DNA from: Armatimonadota bacterium
Lineage (GTDB): Bacteria > Sysuimicrobiota > Sysuimicrobiia > Sysuimicrobiales > Sysuimicrobiaceae
Direction: 5' to 3'
DNA: 64,000 nucleotides
Assembly: GCA_031432545.1 (NCBI GenBank)
Contig: JAVKGX010000001.1
Span: 516,411-580,410 of the forward strand
Below are positions 37,010 through 45,168 of this stretch, piece by piece. A program made the position numbers and the translations under genes. Numbering within the stretch: position 1 is the first letter of the stretch; every line of letters begins with the position of its first letter. A model generated the notes under the pieces. The model was given only the letters and a program-made list of their open reading frames with translations, searched no databases and had not been told where the DNA came from.

Positions 37010-38164
37010 GTGCCAGGCACGGGCCCAGCTCCAACCATCTTCTTGCTGGCCGGCGAGGTCTCCGGCGACGTGCAGGCCGCGCATCTGGCGCGGGCCATCG
37101 GCAGGCTCGCCCCACACGCGCGCCTGTTCGGTGCGGGGGGACCGCGCATGGCCGAGGCGGGTGTCGAGATCCTCGAGGACACTGCCCAGTGGGGTATCGT
37201 CGGGTATCTCGAGGCGTACCTACGCATCCCCCTGTTCGCCCGCCGTCTGCGGGTCATCCTCCGCCGGATCGTGGACAGCCGGCCCGACGTCTTGGTGCTC
37301 GTGGACTTCCCGGGGTTCAACCTGCGGGTCGCCGGGCGCCTGAGCCGTCGCATCCCCACCGTGTACCACTTCCCGCCGATGGCCCACGGCCGACGCGGCA
37401 ACCGCGCCGCCGTGCTGGCCCGCCTGCCGGTGCGCGTGCTGGCGCCGTTCGCGTTCGAGTTCGAGAGATACCGGGCGGCGGGGGCGGATGTTACGTTCGT
37501 GGGTCACCCTGCTGTGGATCTGGTGCACCCGGGAGTCCCCCGCGAAGAGTTCTGCCGGCAGGTCGGGTTGGACCCCCTCCGGCCGCTCGTGGCGCTGTTG
37601 CCGGGCAGCCGCCGCCAAGAGGTCGAGGCGCTGCTGCCGGTGATGCTGCGGGCCGCGGAGGTTGCGGCGGCGCGCCTGCCCGGCGTGCAGACCTCGGTTG
37701 CGCTGGCATCGGAGCGGCTGGAGCCCCACGTCTTGGGGGCGCTGCGGTCAACGCGGGTGGACGCACCGGTGGTCAGGGGTCGCACCTACGACCTGTTGGC
37801 CGCCTCCGATGCGGCCGTCGTGGCCTCCGGCACGGCCACGCTGGAGGCGGCGCTGCTGGGCGTACCGATGGTCATCGCCTACCGCGTGTCCCGCGCGACG
37901 GAGTGGATTGCCCGTCGGGTGGCGACGCTGCCGTGGATCGGGATGCCCAACATCCTAGCGGGTCGGTACATCGTCCCCGAGCTGCTGCAGGAAGACTGCC
38001 GCGCCGATCGCGTCTGCGAGGAACTCGTCGGCTTGCTTACCGACCGCGAACGCGCCGAGCGAATGCGCCGTGATATGAAGGAGGCGACGCGTGCCCTCGG
38101 CCCGCCGGGAGCCCTGCATCGGGCGGCCGTCGAGGTCCTGGCCGCGATCCACGCTCGGCGATGA
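37010..38164 (+). CDS. lpxB: Lipid-A-disaccharide synthase
   Basis: 384-residue GT19 glycosyltransferase joining lipid X and UDP-diacylglucosamine into the lipid A disaccharide at the inner membrane. Motifs: LLAGEVSGDVQAAHLARAI, GAGGPRMAEAGVEIL, DFPGFNLRVA, GHPAVDLV, ALLPGSRRQEVEALLPVML, and ASGTATLEAALLGVPMVIAY for UDP binding, then PNILAGRYIVPELLQ. GTG 37010 is a best guess: it lies seven bases after lpxI and leaves only an eight-residue lead before the first strand. LpxK, which would act next, is not in the window. Confidence 0.94.
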   Translation: MPGTGPAPTIFLLAGEVSGDVQAAHLARAIGRLAPHARLFGAGGPRMAEAGVEILEDTAQWGIVGYLEAYLRIPLFARRLRVILRRIVDSRPDVLVLVDFPGFNLRVAGRLSRRIPTVYHFPPMAHGRRGNRAAVLARLPVRVLAPFAFEFERYRAAGADVTFVGHPAVDLVHPGVPREEFCRQVGLDPLRPLVALLPGSRRQEVEALLPVMLRAAEVAAARLPGVQTSVALASERLEPHVLGALRSTRVDAPVVRGRTYDLLAASDAAVVASGTATLEAALLGVPMVIAYRVSRATEWIARRVATLPWIGMPNILAGRYIVPELLQEDCRADRVCEELVGLLTDRERAERMRRDMKEATRALGPPGALHRAAVEVLAAIHARR

Positions 38165-38179
38165 GCGGCCTCTGCTACG

Positions 38180-38749
38180 ATGACAGCGATGCGCGCGCAC
38201 TGCGTCCTGCTGACCGTGGCGCTGGTCTTCCTGACGGCTGCGGCGTGCGCGGGCCCCGGTGCGCCGGCGCAGACGCCCCCGCCGCCGGCTGCCGCGTCCC
38301 CGACACCGGTACCCTTCCTCGAAATGAGCGGGAGTCGGCTGGTCGGCACGGACGCGCAGGGGCGAAAGGTGTGGGAGCTGCAGGCCGAAGGCGTGGTCGT
38401 AGACGACGCGCAGCAGAACGTGACGCTCCAGCGTCTGAGCGGGTACTTCTTCGCCGAGGACGGGCTGGCCGTGCGCTTCGAGGCCGCACGCGCCAGCTAC
38501 AGCGTTCCCGACCGCGTCATCCGGCTGGAGGGCGCGGTGCGTACGGTCGCGGCGGACGACCGCTGGTTCGCAGCCGACCGTGTGATCTACGTAGCTGCGG
38601 ACAACCGGGTCGTGGCCAGCGGCAACGTCCGGTTCCGGTACGGTACCATGACGGTCCAAGGCAGCGAGTTGCGCGCGGACGTCGCGCTGCGCCGCGCACG
38701 GTTGACGGGTGCGGTGCGCGCCACGGTGCGCGAGGGAGAACGACCGTGA
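38180..38749 (+). CDS. lptC: LPS export system protein LptC (lipoprotein form)
   Basis: 189 residues. The N-terminus is a lipoprotein signal (LTVALVFLTAAAC) followed by a Pro/Ala linker, instead of the transmembrane anchor of E. coli LptC. The mature part is a beta-jellyroll: RKVWELQAEGVVVDDAQQNV, LQRLSGYFFAEDG, FEAARASYSVPDRVIRLEGA, ADRVIYVAADNRVVASGNVR. It links the LptBF(G) pump to the LptA bridge. ATG 38189 is an alternative start; either follows lpxB within 25 bases. Four-base overlap with lptA. Confidence 0.88.
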   Translation: MTAMRAHCVLLTVALVFLTAAACAGPGAPAQTPPPPAAASPTPVPFLEMSGSRLVGTDAQGRKVWELQAEGVVVDDAQQNVTLQRLSGYFFAEDGLAVRFEAARASYSVPDRVIRLEGAVRTVAADDRWFAADRVIYVAADNRVVASGNVRFRYGTMTVQGSELRADVALRRARLTGAVRATVREGERP

Positions 38750-39555
38750 GGGGCGCAGCACGCCTGGTGGCGTCACTGGCCTGCGCGGGGATGCTGGCGG
38801 TACCGGCCGCCCCGTCCGTGGCGCAACCTGCCGGCCCGATCGAAGTCCGCGACGCGCGCAGCGCACAGTACGACGCCGGGACGGCGACCTGGCTGCTGGA
38901 AGGCCGGCCGGTGCGGGTGCGCCGAGGGGACTTCGAGATCGCCGCGGCCCGAATCCTGTACCGGGAGAAGGAGCGCCTGGCCATCGCCCAGGACGGGGTG
39001 CGGGCCCGGCACAAGGGCCAGACGGTCACTGCGGACCGGGCGCGTGCAGACATGGTTCAGCAGGCGGTCGCGCTGGAAGGCAACGTCGTGCTGGAATACC
39101 AGACGGCCGAGGGTCTGGCGGTGCTGCGGGCGCCGGCGGCCGACGCGGACCTGCGCGTCGGACGGGTGCTGGCCCGGGGCGGGGTGCATGCGACCTGGGG
39201 CCGGGTGGAGTTGCGCTGCGAGAGCGCCGCCGCGGATCTGCGCGCGCAGACCGTCACCGCGACCGGGGGCCCGGTGGCGATCGTGGAGGGAGTCCGCGTG
39301 GAGGCAGATCGGATGCAGGCGGATCTGGTGCCTCAAGTGCTCTACGGTACGGGCGGGGTGCGGGTTGCCGATCCGCGGCTCGTCGCCACCGCCCACGAAC
39401 TGGAGATCGGCTGGGGGGAGCGCGTCGCCATGCTGCGCGGCGACGTGGTCGCGCGGCACGGCCCCGACGTGCTGCGCGCCGCCGCGGTGCGCTACGAGTT
39501 CGCAACCGGAAGAATGGTGGCGACGGGGAGGCCACGGGTTGTCGTCCATCCCTGA
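38746..39555 (+). CDS. lptA: LptA/OstA-type LPS transport periplasmic protein
   Basis: 269 residues with a signal peptide ending PSVAQP. The rest is a run of OstA-type beta repeats, longer than the ~185 residues of E. coli LptA: EVRDARSAQYDAGTATWLLE, FEIAAARILYREKERLAIAQ, VTADRARADMVQQAVALEGN, VEADRMQADLVPQVLYGTGG, LRAAAVRYEFATGRMVATGR. The extra repeats could lengthen the periplasmic bridge. GTG 38746 overlaps the lptC stop (GTGA), with GAGGGAGA just upstream. Confidence 0.88.
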   Translation: MRGAARLVASLACAGMLAVPAAPSVAQPAGPIEVRDARSAQYDAGTATWLLEGRPVRVRRGDFEIAAARILYREKERLAIAQDGVRARHKGQTVTADRARADMVQQAVALEGNVVLEYQTAEGLAVLRAPAADADLRVGRVLARGGVHATWGRVELRCESAAADLRAQTVTATGGPVAIVEGVRVEADRMQADLVPQVLYGTGGVRVADPRLVATAHELEIGWGERVAMLRGDVVARHGPDVLRAAAVRYEFATGRMVATGRPRVVVHP

Positions 39556-39568
39556 ACCGACCGGCCAG

Positions 39569-40327
39569 ATGCGACCGCCGGTGGCCCCAGCGGCCGGCGA
39601 GGTCGCCCCGACGCTGCGCGCCGAGGGGTTGGTCAAGCGCTACGGGTCCCGCACGGTCGTCAACGGTGTGAACCTGGAACTCCGCCCGGGCGAAGTGATG
39701 GGTTTGCTGGGGCCGAACGGCGCGGGCAAGACCACTTCGTTCTACATTATCGTCGGCCTGGTGAGGCCCAACGCGGGAGAGGTCTACCTGGGCGGTCGAC
39801 GGATTACGCACCTGCCGGTCCACCTCCGCGCGCGCGCGGGCATCAACTATTTGGCGCAGGAACCGTCGGTGTTCCGAAAGCTCACGGCGGGGGAGAACAT
39901 CGAACTGATCCTCGAACAGCAGGGGATGCCGAGGGCGCGCCGGAGGGAGAGGACGGACGAGTTGCTCGCGGAGTTCCACGTGCTGCACCTGCGCGACCAG
40001 CCCGCCTATACCCTCTCCGGGGGAGAGCGCCGGCGGGTGGAGATCGCGCGCGCGCTGGCCAACCGGCCGCGCTTTCTGCTGCTCGACGAGCCATTCACCG
40101 GCGTGGATCCGAAGGCGATCCAGGACATCCAGGACGTGATCGCCTACCTGCGCGGCCAGGGGATCGGGATCATGATCTCCGACCACAACGTGCGCGAGAC
40201 TCTGGCGATCACCGACCGTGCAGCGATCATCTACGAGGGGCAGATCCTCTTCGAGGGCACCTCGGAGGAGCTGGCGCGCAGCGAGGAAGCCCGACGCTTC
40301 TACCTGGGCGATCGCTTCCGGATGTGA
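39569..40327 (+). CDS. lptB: LPS export ABC transporter ATP-binding protein LptB
   Basis: 252-residue ATPase powering lipopolysaccharide extraction from the inner membrane. Walker A is GPNGAGKTT, Q-loop in INYLAQEPSVFRKLTAGENI (the QE-P-SVFRKL stretch is typical of LptB), signature LSGGERRRVEIARAL, Walker B FLLLDEPFTGVDP and H-loop ISDHNVRETL. ATG 39569 is 13 bases after lptA; TTG 39539 is an in-frame alternative overlapping lptA. The permease lptF starts one base after the stop. Confidence 0.96.
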   Translation: MRPPVAPAAGEVAPTLRAEGLVKRYGSRTVVNGVNLELRPGEVMGLLGPNGAGKTTSFYIIVGLVRPNAGEVYLGGRRITHLPVHLRARAGINYLAQEPSVFRKLTAGENIELILEQQGMPRARRRERTDELLAEFHVLHLRDQPAYTLSGGERRRVEIARALANRPRFLLLDEPFTGVDPKAIQDIQDVIAYLRGQGIGIMISDHNVRETLAITDRAAIIYEGQILFEGTSEELARSEEARRFYLGDRFRM

Positions 40328-40328
40328 G

Positions 40329-41483
40329 ATGGCCGGGTCTCCGCTGACTTCCGCCGAACGCGGTGTGGCGTCGCGCGCCCGGGACGCCGGCCGCATATGG
40401 CCCGGTGCGACCCTGCTCGACCGGTACGTGGCGGGTGAACTCATCGGGGCGCTCGCCTTCGGCGTGGCGGTGTTCGGGTTGTTGCTGGTCGCCAATCAGT
40501 TCTTCTACCTGGCGCGCGTCGTCATCGAATACAACTTCCCGAGCTCCCAGCTGCTGCCGTTGATGGTGTACAAGTTGCCCGTGTTGCTCTCGTTCAGCCT
40601 GCCGATGGCGATGCTGCTGGCGACGATCCTGTCGTTCGGCCGGCTGTCGGAGGGCCGCGAGATCGAGGCGATGCAGACCAGCGGCATCGGGTTGCACCGC
40701 ATCGCACTCCCGGCCGTCGTCCTGGCCGCGGCGGTGTCGGTCGCGGCCTTCGCGGTGAACGAGACGATCGTCCCGGCGTCGGAGATCCGCTACCGAGAGG
40801 CGTGGGGGCGCTTCGCCGGCCAGCCCGTGAACTGGGGGCAGCGGTGGAACGTCCTGTTCCGCGACCGGGCCGCGGACGGCAGTGAGGTGGTCGTCACCGC
40901 GCAGGTCCTCGACCTCGAGGAGGGAACGCTGCGCAACGTGGTCGTCCAGCAGCACGTCTCCGAGCGGCTCAGCCGGATCATCGAGGCCGAGCACGCTCGG
41001 TGGGACCGCGACGGCTGGGTCTTCGAACGGGGCCGGTTGATCGTGGTGCAGGACGGGGCGGTCATGAGCGACTTCCAGACGATGCGGTTGCGCCTGGAAC
41101 GCAGCCCGCGCGAGGTCGCCCCGCCGATCCGGACGCCGGCGGAGATGAGTACGGCCGAGATCCGCCGCGAGATCGCTCGCCGGGAACGGGACGGCCAGCC
41201 CACACGGGGGCTGCACGTGGACCTGCACGGCAAGTTAGCGCTGCCCGCAGCGTCGGTGGCGTTCGTCGTGCTGGGGATTCCGCTCGCGCTGCTCCCTCAC
41301 CGTGCGGGCCGGCGTGGCATCGGCTTTGGGCTCACCGTCGTGGCGCTGCTCGGCTATTATGCTCTGATGACCGGAAGCACAGTCATGGGGCAGGCGGGCC
41401 AGCTGCCTTCGATCGTGGCCGCCTGGCTCCCCAACGCCGTCACCGCAGGGGTCGGCGTCTGGCTGATCCGCCGGCGGCGATGA
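40329..41483 (+). CDS. lptF: LptF/LptG-family LPS export permease
   Basis: 384 residues, YjgP/YjgQ family. N-terminal helices (LIGALAFGVAVFGLLLVANQ; LLPLMVYKLPVLLSFSLPMA; MLLATILSFGRLSEGREIEA, whose last part is the LptB-coupling helix) are followed by a ~150-residue periplasmic jellyroll (ETIVPASEIRYREAWGRF onward) and three C-terminal helices (LALPAASVAFVVLGIPLALL; GFGLTVVALLGYYALMTG; AAWLPNAVTAGVGVWLI). E. coli uses an LptF-LptG heterodimer; only one such gene is here, so the partner is elsewhere or the protein pairs with itself. ATGA overlap with the next glycosyltransferase. Confidence 0.92.
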   Translation: MAGSPLTSAERGVASRARDAGRIWPGATLLDRYVAGELIGALAFGVAVFGLLLVANQFFYLARVVIEYNFPSSQLLPLMVYKLPVLLSFSLPMAMLLATILSFGRLSEGREIEAMQTSGIGLHRIALPAVVLAAAVSVAAFAVNETIVPASEIRYREAWGRFAGQPVNWGQRWNVLFRDRAADGSEVVVTAQVLDLEEGTLRNVVVQQHVSERLSRIIEAEHARWDRDGWVFERGRLIVVQDGAVMSDFQTMRLRLERSPREVAPPIRTPAEMSTAEIRREIARRERDGQPTRGLHVDLHGKLALPAASVAFVVLGIPLALLPHRAGRRGIGFGLTVVALLGYYALMTGSTVMGQAGQLPSIVAAWLPNAVTAGVGVWLIRRRR

Positions 41484-43156
41484 GTTCCTGGGTGGCCCGG
41501 ACGGAAGGCAACGCGCTCGCGCGGGAAGGCACGAACGCCGCGGCCGCCCACGAGCGCCTGTGGGCCGCAGCACTGACCGTGCTGGTCGGATTGCTATTCT
41601 TCTACGACCTGGGCGCGGCCGCGCTGTGGGACCAGGACGAGTCCAAGTACACCGGCGTCGCGCAGGCGATGCTCCGAACCGGCGACTGGCTCACGCTACA
41701 CTGGAACGGCGAGCCGTGGTTCGTCCATCCTCCGCTGTACATGTGGCTGGTGGCAGCCACCGGCGCGCTGGTGGGCTTCAGCGAGTTCGTCGCGCGCTTC
41801 TGGTCGGCGTTCTTCGCCGCAGCCGGCGTCGGTCTGACGGCCGTGCTCGGGCGGGCGATGTTCTCACCTCGGACGGGTCTGCTCGCGGGGTTCGTGCTCG
41901 CCACGACGCTGCAGTGGTTCGCCCAAGCCCGCATCGCGGTCTTCGACTCCATGCTGGCGTTCTGGATCCTCGGCGTGGTCTACGCCTTCTGGCTGGGCTA
42001 CCGGGGACGGCGGGCCGCCTACCTCTGGGCATTCGTCTGCGCGGCGCTGGGGACGATGACCAAGGGACCGGTCGCAGCCGTCCTGCCGGGGTTGGGCCTG
42101 TTGGTCTTCCTGTGGCGGCGCGGCCAGCTGGATCGGCTGCGCGAGATCCCGTGGGGCAGTGGGCTTACCCTGTACGCCGTGCTCGGCCTGGGGTGGTACG
42201 CCGCCAGCTACGCGCTCCACGGGGAGCCGTTCGCGCGGACGGTGTTCGGCTACTACACGGTGAACCGCTACGTCGGCGTGGTCGAGGGGCAGTCGGGTCC
42301 CCTCTGGTACTACGTGCCGGTGCTGCTGCTCGGTGCCCTTCCGTGGGCGGCATTCTTCCCCGCCGCGTGGGCACACCACGTCCGCCACCGATCCGATGCG
42401 GCGAGCGACCTGGTCGTCACGTGGTGCGTCTTCGTGGTGGTGTTCTTTTCGCTGGCGGGGACCAAACTCCCGAACTACGTCCTCAGCGTGTACCCGATCG
42501 CCGCGATCGCCATTGGCCGCACGTGGGAGGTCGCGATCACAGACGACCGCCCGCAGGCCCTGCGGTCCGGGTGGGCCCTGCTGGGCGTGGTGTTCGTCCT
42601 GCTGATCGTCGGGGTCGCCGCCTACGGGTTGGTGCTGTACCCGCAGGAGTTCCGCCGCGTCGCCCCCGCGTTGGTTCCGACGGTCGGCGCGCTGCTTGTA
42701 GGGGGCGCGACGTCGGCGGTGTTGGGACTGCGGGGCTCGCAGCGGGCGGCGATCCCCGTGCTGGGAGCGTCGGTGGTGGCGTTCTTGCTGCTGCTGATCG
42801 TGCGGGTCGCCCCCGAGATCGAGCGCCAGCGGTTCCATAGGGAGGTCGCCCGCGCGGCGGCCGCGGCGGCGCGGGCGGGCGAGGTGCGGATCAGCCTGTG
42901 GACGTGGAACAGCCTGATCTACTACGGGAACATGGAGTGGCGGTATGCCTGGGACGTATACGAGTTTCGCCGGCTGCTGTGCCGTGTCCATCCTCGTCAG
43001 ACCGCGGTGGTCGTCATGCCGCTTTGGGCCTGGGAGGAATCCATCCGGCCCCTGGCCGGCCGAGCGCTCGTCGTCGAACGCGTCGTGGCCGACCACGTGA
43101 TCCTGCGCAAGCCGTACGGACGCAGCGCGCGCTGCGGCTTCGAACAGGCCATGTGA
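41480..43156 (+). CDS. ArnT-like membrane glycosyltransferase (GT83/PMT_2)
   Basis: 558 residues with about twelve transmembrane helices. The first periplasmic loop carries ALWDQDESKYTGVAQAML, the acidic motif where GT-C enzymes such as ArnT bind the polyprenyl-phosphate sugar and metal; FVHPPLYMWLVAATGAL and FARFWSAFFAAAGVG follow as in the family, with KGPVAAVLPGLGLLVFLW and GTKLPNYVLSVYP further on. A small soluble C-terminal domain closes the protein. It should transfer a sugar from a polyprenyl phosphate to lipid A or another outer acceptor. Position directly after lptF and before a polyprenol-phosphate sugar synthase supports lipid A or LPS modification, but the sugar is unknown. Confidence 0.88.
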   Translation: MSSWVARTEGNALAREGTNAAAAHERLWAAALTVLVGLLFFYDLGAAALWDQDESKYTGVAQAMLRTGDWLTLHWNGEPWFVHPPLYMWLVAATGALVGFSEFVARFWSAFFAAAGVGLTAVLGRAMFSPRTGLLAGFVLATTLQWFAQARIAVFDSMLAFWILGVVYAFWLGYRGRRAAYLWAFVCAALGTMTKGPVAAVLPGLGLLVFLWRRGQLDRLREIPWGSGLTLYAVLGLGWYAASYALHGEPFARTVFGYYTVNRYVGVVEGQSGPLWYYVPVLLLGALPWAAFFPAAWAHHVRHRSDAASDLVVTWCVFVVVFFSLAGTKLPNYVLSVYPIAAIAIGRTWEVAITDDRPQALRSGWALLGVVFVLLIVGVAAYGLVLYPQEFRRVAPALVPTVGALLVGGATSAVLGLRGSQRAAIPVLGASVVAFLLLLIVRVAPEIERQRFHREVARAAAAAARAGEVRISLWTWNSLIYYGNMEWRYAWDVYEFRRLLCRVHPRQTAVVVMPLWAWEESIRPLAGRALVVERVVADHVILRKPYGRSARCGFEQAM

Positions 43157-43178
43157 GGCCAGCCGGCGCCGGCACCCG

Positions 43179-43943
43179 ATGACCACAGGCCGAACGCCGA
43201 AATCCGAACCGCTGGCCGTCGGCCCCCAGCTCTCGACCCGTGAAGGGACCGCGCCCACCGTCTCCATCATCGTTCCCACATACAACGAGCACGACACACT
43301 GCCCGAGCTGGTCGCTCGTCTGCAGGCGGCTGCCGGGCCGGGCATCGAGATCGTGGTCGTGGACGACGCCTCGCCGGATGGGACCGCAGAGGTCGCCGAG
43401 CAGCTGGCGCGCGAGGGTGTTCCGGTTCGGGTCGTGCGAAGGCCACACAAGCAAGGACTCGCGACAGCCGTCCTGGCGGGCGTCGCGGCGAGCCGGGGCG
43501 AGATCCTCGTCGTGATGGACGCAGACCTGTCACACCCTCCGGAGACCGTCCCGGCGCTGATCGCGACCATCGGGACCGGCGCCGACATCGCGGTCGGCTC
43601 GCGCTACGTCCCGGGCGGATCCGTGCGGGATTGGCCGATGCGGCGCCGGCTGATGAGCCGGGTTGCGGTGTGGCTGGCCAGGACGATCCTGCGGGAGCCC
43701 ACGCGGGATCCGGTCTCCGGTTTCTTCGCCGCGCGCCGACGGTGCCTGGCACACAGGCGGCTGCGGGGGCTGGGTTTCAAGATCCTCGTGGAGGTCCTCG
43801 CGCATGCCAGGGGCGCGCGCATCGTCGAGGTGCCGTACACGTTCACCGATCGGCGGGGCGGGGCGAGCAAGCTGGGACCGGCAGAGGTGTGCAACTACCT
43901 TCGGCTGCTGTGGCGCCTGAGGAAGGAGCGGGGATCCCTTTGA
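43179..43943 (+). CDS. Polyprenol-monophosphate sugar synthase (DPM1-like GT2)
   Basis: 254-residue family 2 glycosyltransferase: SIIVPTYNEHDTLPELVARL, VVDDASPDGTAEVAEQLA, HKQGLATAVLAGVAASRGE, VMDADLSHPPE (metal-binding DAD), AVGSRYVPGGSVRDWPMRRR, DPVSGFFAARR and GFKILVEVLAHA. These match dolichol/polyprenol phosphate mannose synthases. Without membrane helices it is the soluble bacterial Ppm type. It would make the lipid-linked sugar used by the ArnT-like enzyme 22 bases upstream. Its stop lies only three bases from the stop of the convergent DUF3084 gene. Confidence 0.88.
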   Translation: MTTGRTPKSEPLAVGPQLSTREGTAPTVSIIVPTYNEHDTLPELVARLQAAAGPGIEIVVVDDASPDGTAEVAEQLAREGVPVRVVRRPHKQGLATAVLAGVAASRGEILVVMDADLSHPPETVPALIATIGTGADIAVGSRYVPGGSVRDWPMRRRLMSRVAVWLARTILREPTRDPVSGFFAARRRCLAHRRLRGLGFKILVEVLAHARGARIVEVPYTFTDRRGGASKLGPAEVCNYLRLLWRLRKERGSL

Positions 43944-43946
43944 CCC

Positions 43947-44861
43947 TCACGGCGCCTCGAACCCCAGGATCAGCGGCCCGTTCGTGTAGGTATCGGCCAG
44001 CGCGATGACGCGCACCCGGTGTTGGCGCGCGGGGCCGGCGGCGATCTGATCGGTGACCCGGCGGCCGGAGTCGAGGTCGAGCACGAAGAACGGCGGTCCG
44101 CCGACCCGCTGCCGCGGGGCGGAGAGGATCTTGCCCTCCGCGGCACGAACAGCGGTCGCGGCAAGTTCCAGCAGGGCGTGCTGGATGTCCTCCCGTGAGC
44201 CGCGGCGCACCGTTCCCTCTGCGATCGTCCTCCCGCGCGGATAGACAAGCTCGTTGTTCACCAGGATCACCTCGACCGGGACCGGCGTGCCGGCGAGGAC
44301 GTTCTTCGTACTGACCAGGCGCACCACGACCTCACGGTTGCGCTGGCCGATGATCCGCTCCCACGCTTCCCATGTCTGCCCGGGCGGATCCGGCAGGATG
44401 ACGTTGCCCGCGCCGTCCGGCCCGGCACCCTGGCTGGAGGCGAACTCGACCGCTTCCTGGCGCACCCGGAAGAAGACGTTGCGTATCGTCGACAGCGGAG
44501 CCCGTCCGTCCACGATGCCGCGGGCGACTTCTTGGCCACGCAGCACCGCGATGTCACCCTGCTCGAGCGCGCGGATCTCGCGCCGCAGGGCGTCCGCACG
44601 GCGCTCGAGGGCATCGAGCGTTTCCCGCAGCTCGAACAGCGCGATGCGTGCGTCGCGCGAGAACGCGAGCACGGCGCCTACGGTGACGACGTTGATCAGG
44701 ATCCCCGCCAGTACGGTCACGATCTGCGCGGTGGTCCGCGGCCGCAGGCCGAACAGGCTGAGTCGCTGCTTGCCCGCGCGGCGGCCGACGAGGTTTCCGA
44801 CGAACGCGATCAGGCCGCTGACGACCAGCAGGATGGGGACGAGTATGAAGCCGATGTCCAT
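43947..44861 (-). CDS. DUF3084-domain membrane protein
   Basis: 304 residues. Two N-terminal transmembrane helices (IGFILVPILLVVSGLIAFVG and IVTVLAGILINVVTVGAVLA) flank RRAGKQRLSLFGLRPRTTA, the signature of DUF3084 proteins found in Cyanobacteria, Deinococcus and other Terrabacteria. A ~40-residue coiled coil follows (LFELRETLDALERRADALRR) and then a soluble alpha/beta part with VVRLVSTKNVLAGTPVPVEV. Function unknown; the layout suggests a membrane-tied structural protein. It is divergent from the cobalamin riboswitch and convergent with the preceding operon. Confidence 0.8.
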   Translation of the reverse strand: MDIGFILVPILLVVSGLIAFVGNLVGRRAGKQRLSLFGLRPRTTAQIVTVLAGILINVVTVGAVLAFSRDARIALFELRETLDALERRADALRREIRALEQGDIAVLRGQEVARGIVDGRAPLSTIRNVFFRVRQEAVEFASSQGAGPDGAGNVILPDPPGQTWEAWERIIGQRNREVVVRLVSTKNVLAGTPVPVEVILVNNELVYPRGRTIAEGTVRRGSREDIQHALLELAATAVRAAEGKILSAPRQRVGGPPFFVLDLDSGRRVTDQIAAGPARQHRVRVIALADTYTNGPLILGFEAP

Positions 44862-44941
44862 GTGATTCCAGCATACCGTCGGAGGCCGAACCCCGACAGT
44901 GGCGCGCCGGGATCCGGATGTCGGTCTTTGCCTGACGCTGC

Positions 44942-44947
44942 TATACT
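44942..44947 (+). promoter_or_regulatory. -10 box of the btuB riboswitch transcript
   Basis: TATACT lies about eight bases before the first paired arm of the cobalamin aptamer, as expected if transcription begins near 44954. The -35 at 17 bases (TGTCGG) is weak. Confidence 0.45.
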
Positions 44948-44954
44948 GGTGCTC

Positions 44955-45126
44955 GCGCAGGCGTCAGGGAAGCCGGTGCGACTCCGGCGCGGTTCCCGCC
45001 GCTGTAACCGGCGAGCCTGCCTCCGCAGATCTTCGGATCACCCACTGGGCCGCAGAGGTCCGCAGCCGGCGGCCTGGGAAGGGAGGAGGCCGGTGAGGAC
45101 CCGGAAGCCAGAAGACCTGCCTGTGC
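44955..45126 (+). promoter_or_regulatory. Cobalamin (B12) riboswitch
   Basis: The leader of btuB carries the class hallmarks in order: AGGGAAGCCGGTGCGACTCC (about 44966-44985), then CGGTTCCCGCCGCTGTAACC, and near the 3-prime end the B12 box GCCAGAAGACCTGC (45107-45120). GCGCAGG (44955-44961) pairs with CCTGTGC (45120-45126) to close the aptamer. Downstream, CCCAC (45131-45135) can pair with GTGGG (45159-45163) within the GGAGGTGGG ribosome site of btuB, so translation is the likely level of control: with B12 bound the site would be hidden and uptake reduced. That last step is inference. Confidence 0.92.
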
Positions 45127-45168
45127 AGATCCCACACCCCTTCGGGTGGAAAGCGGAGGTGGGAAATC

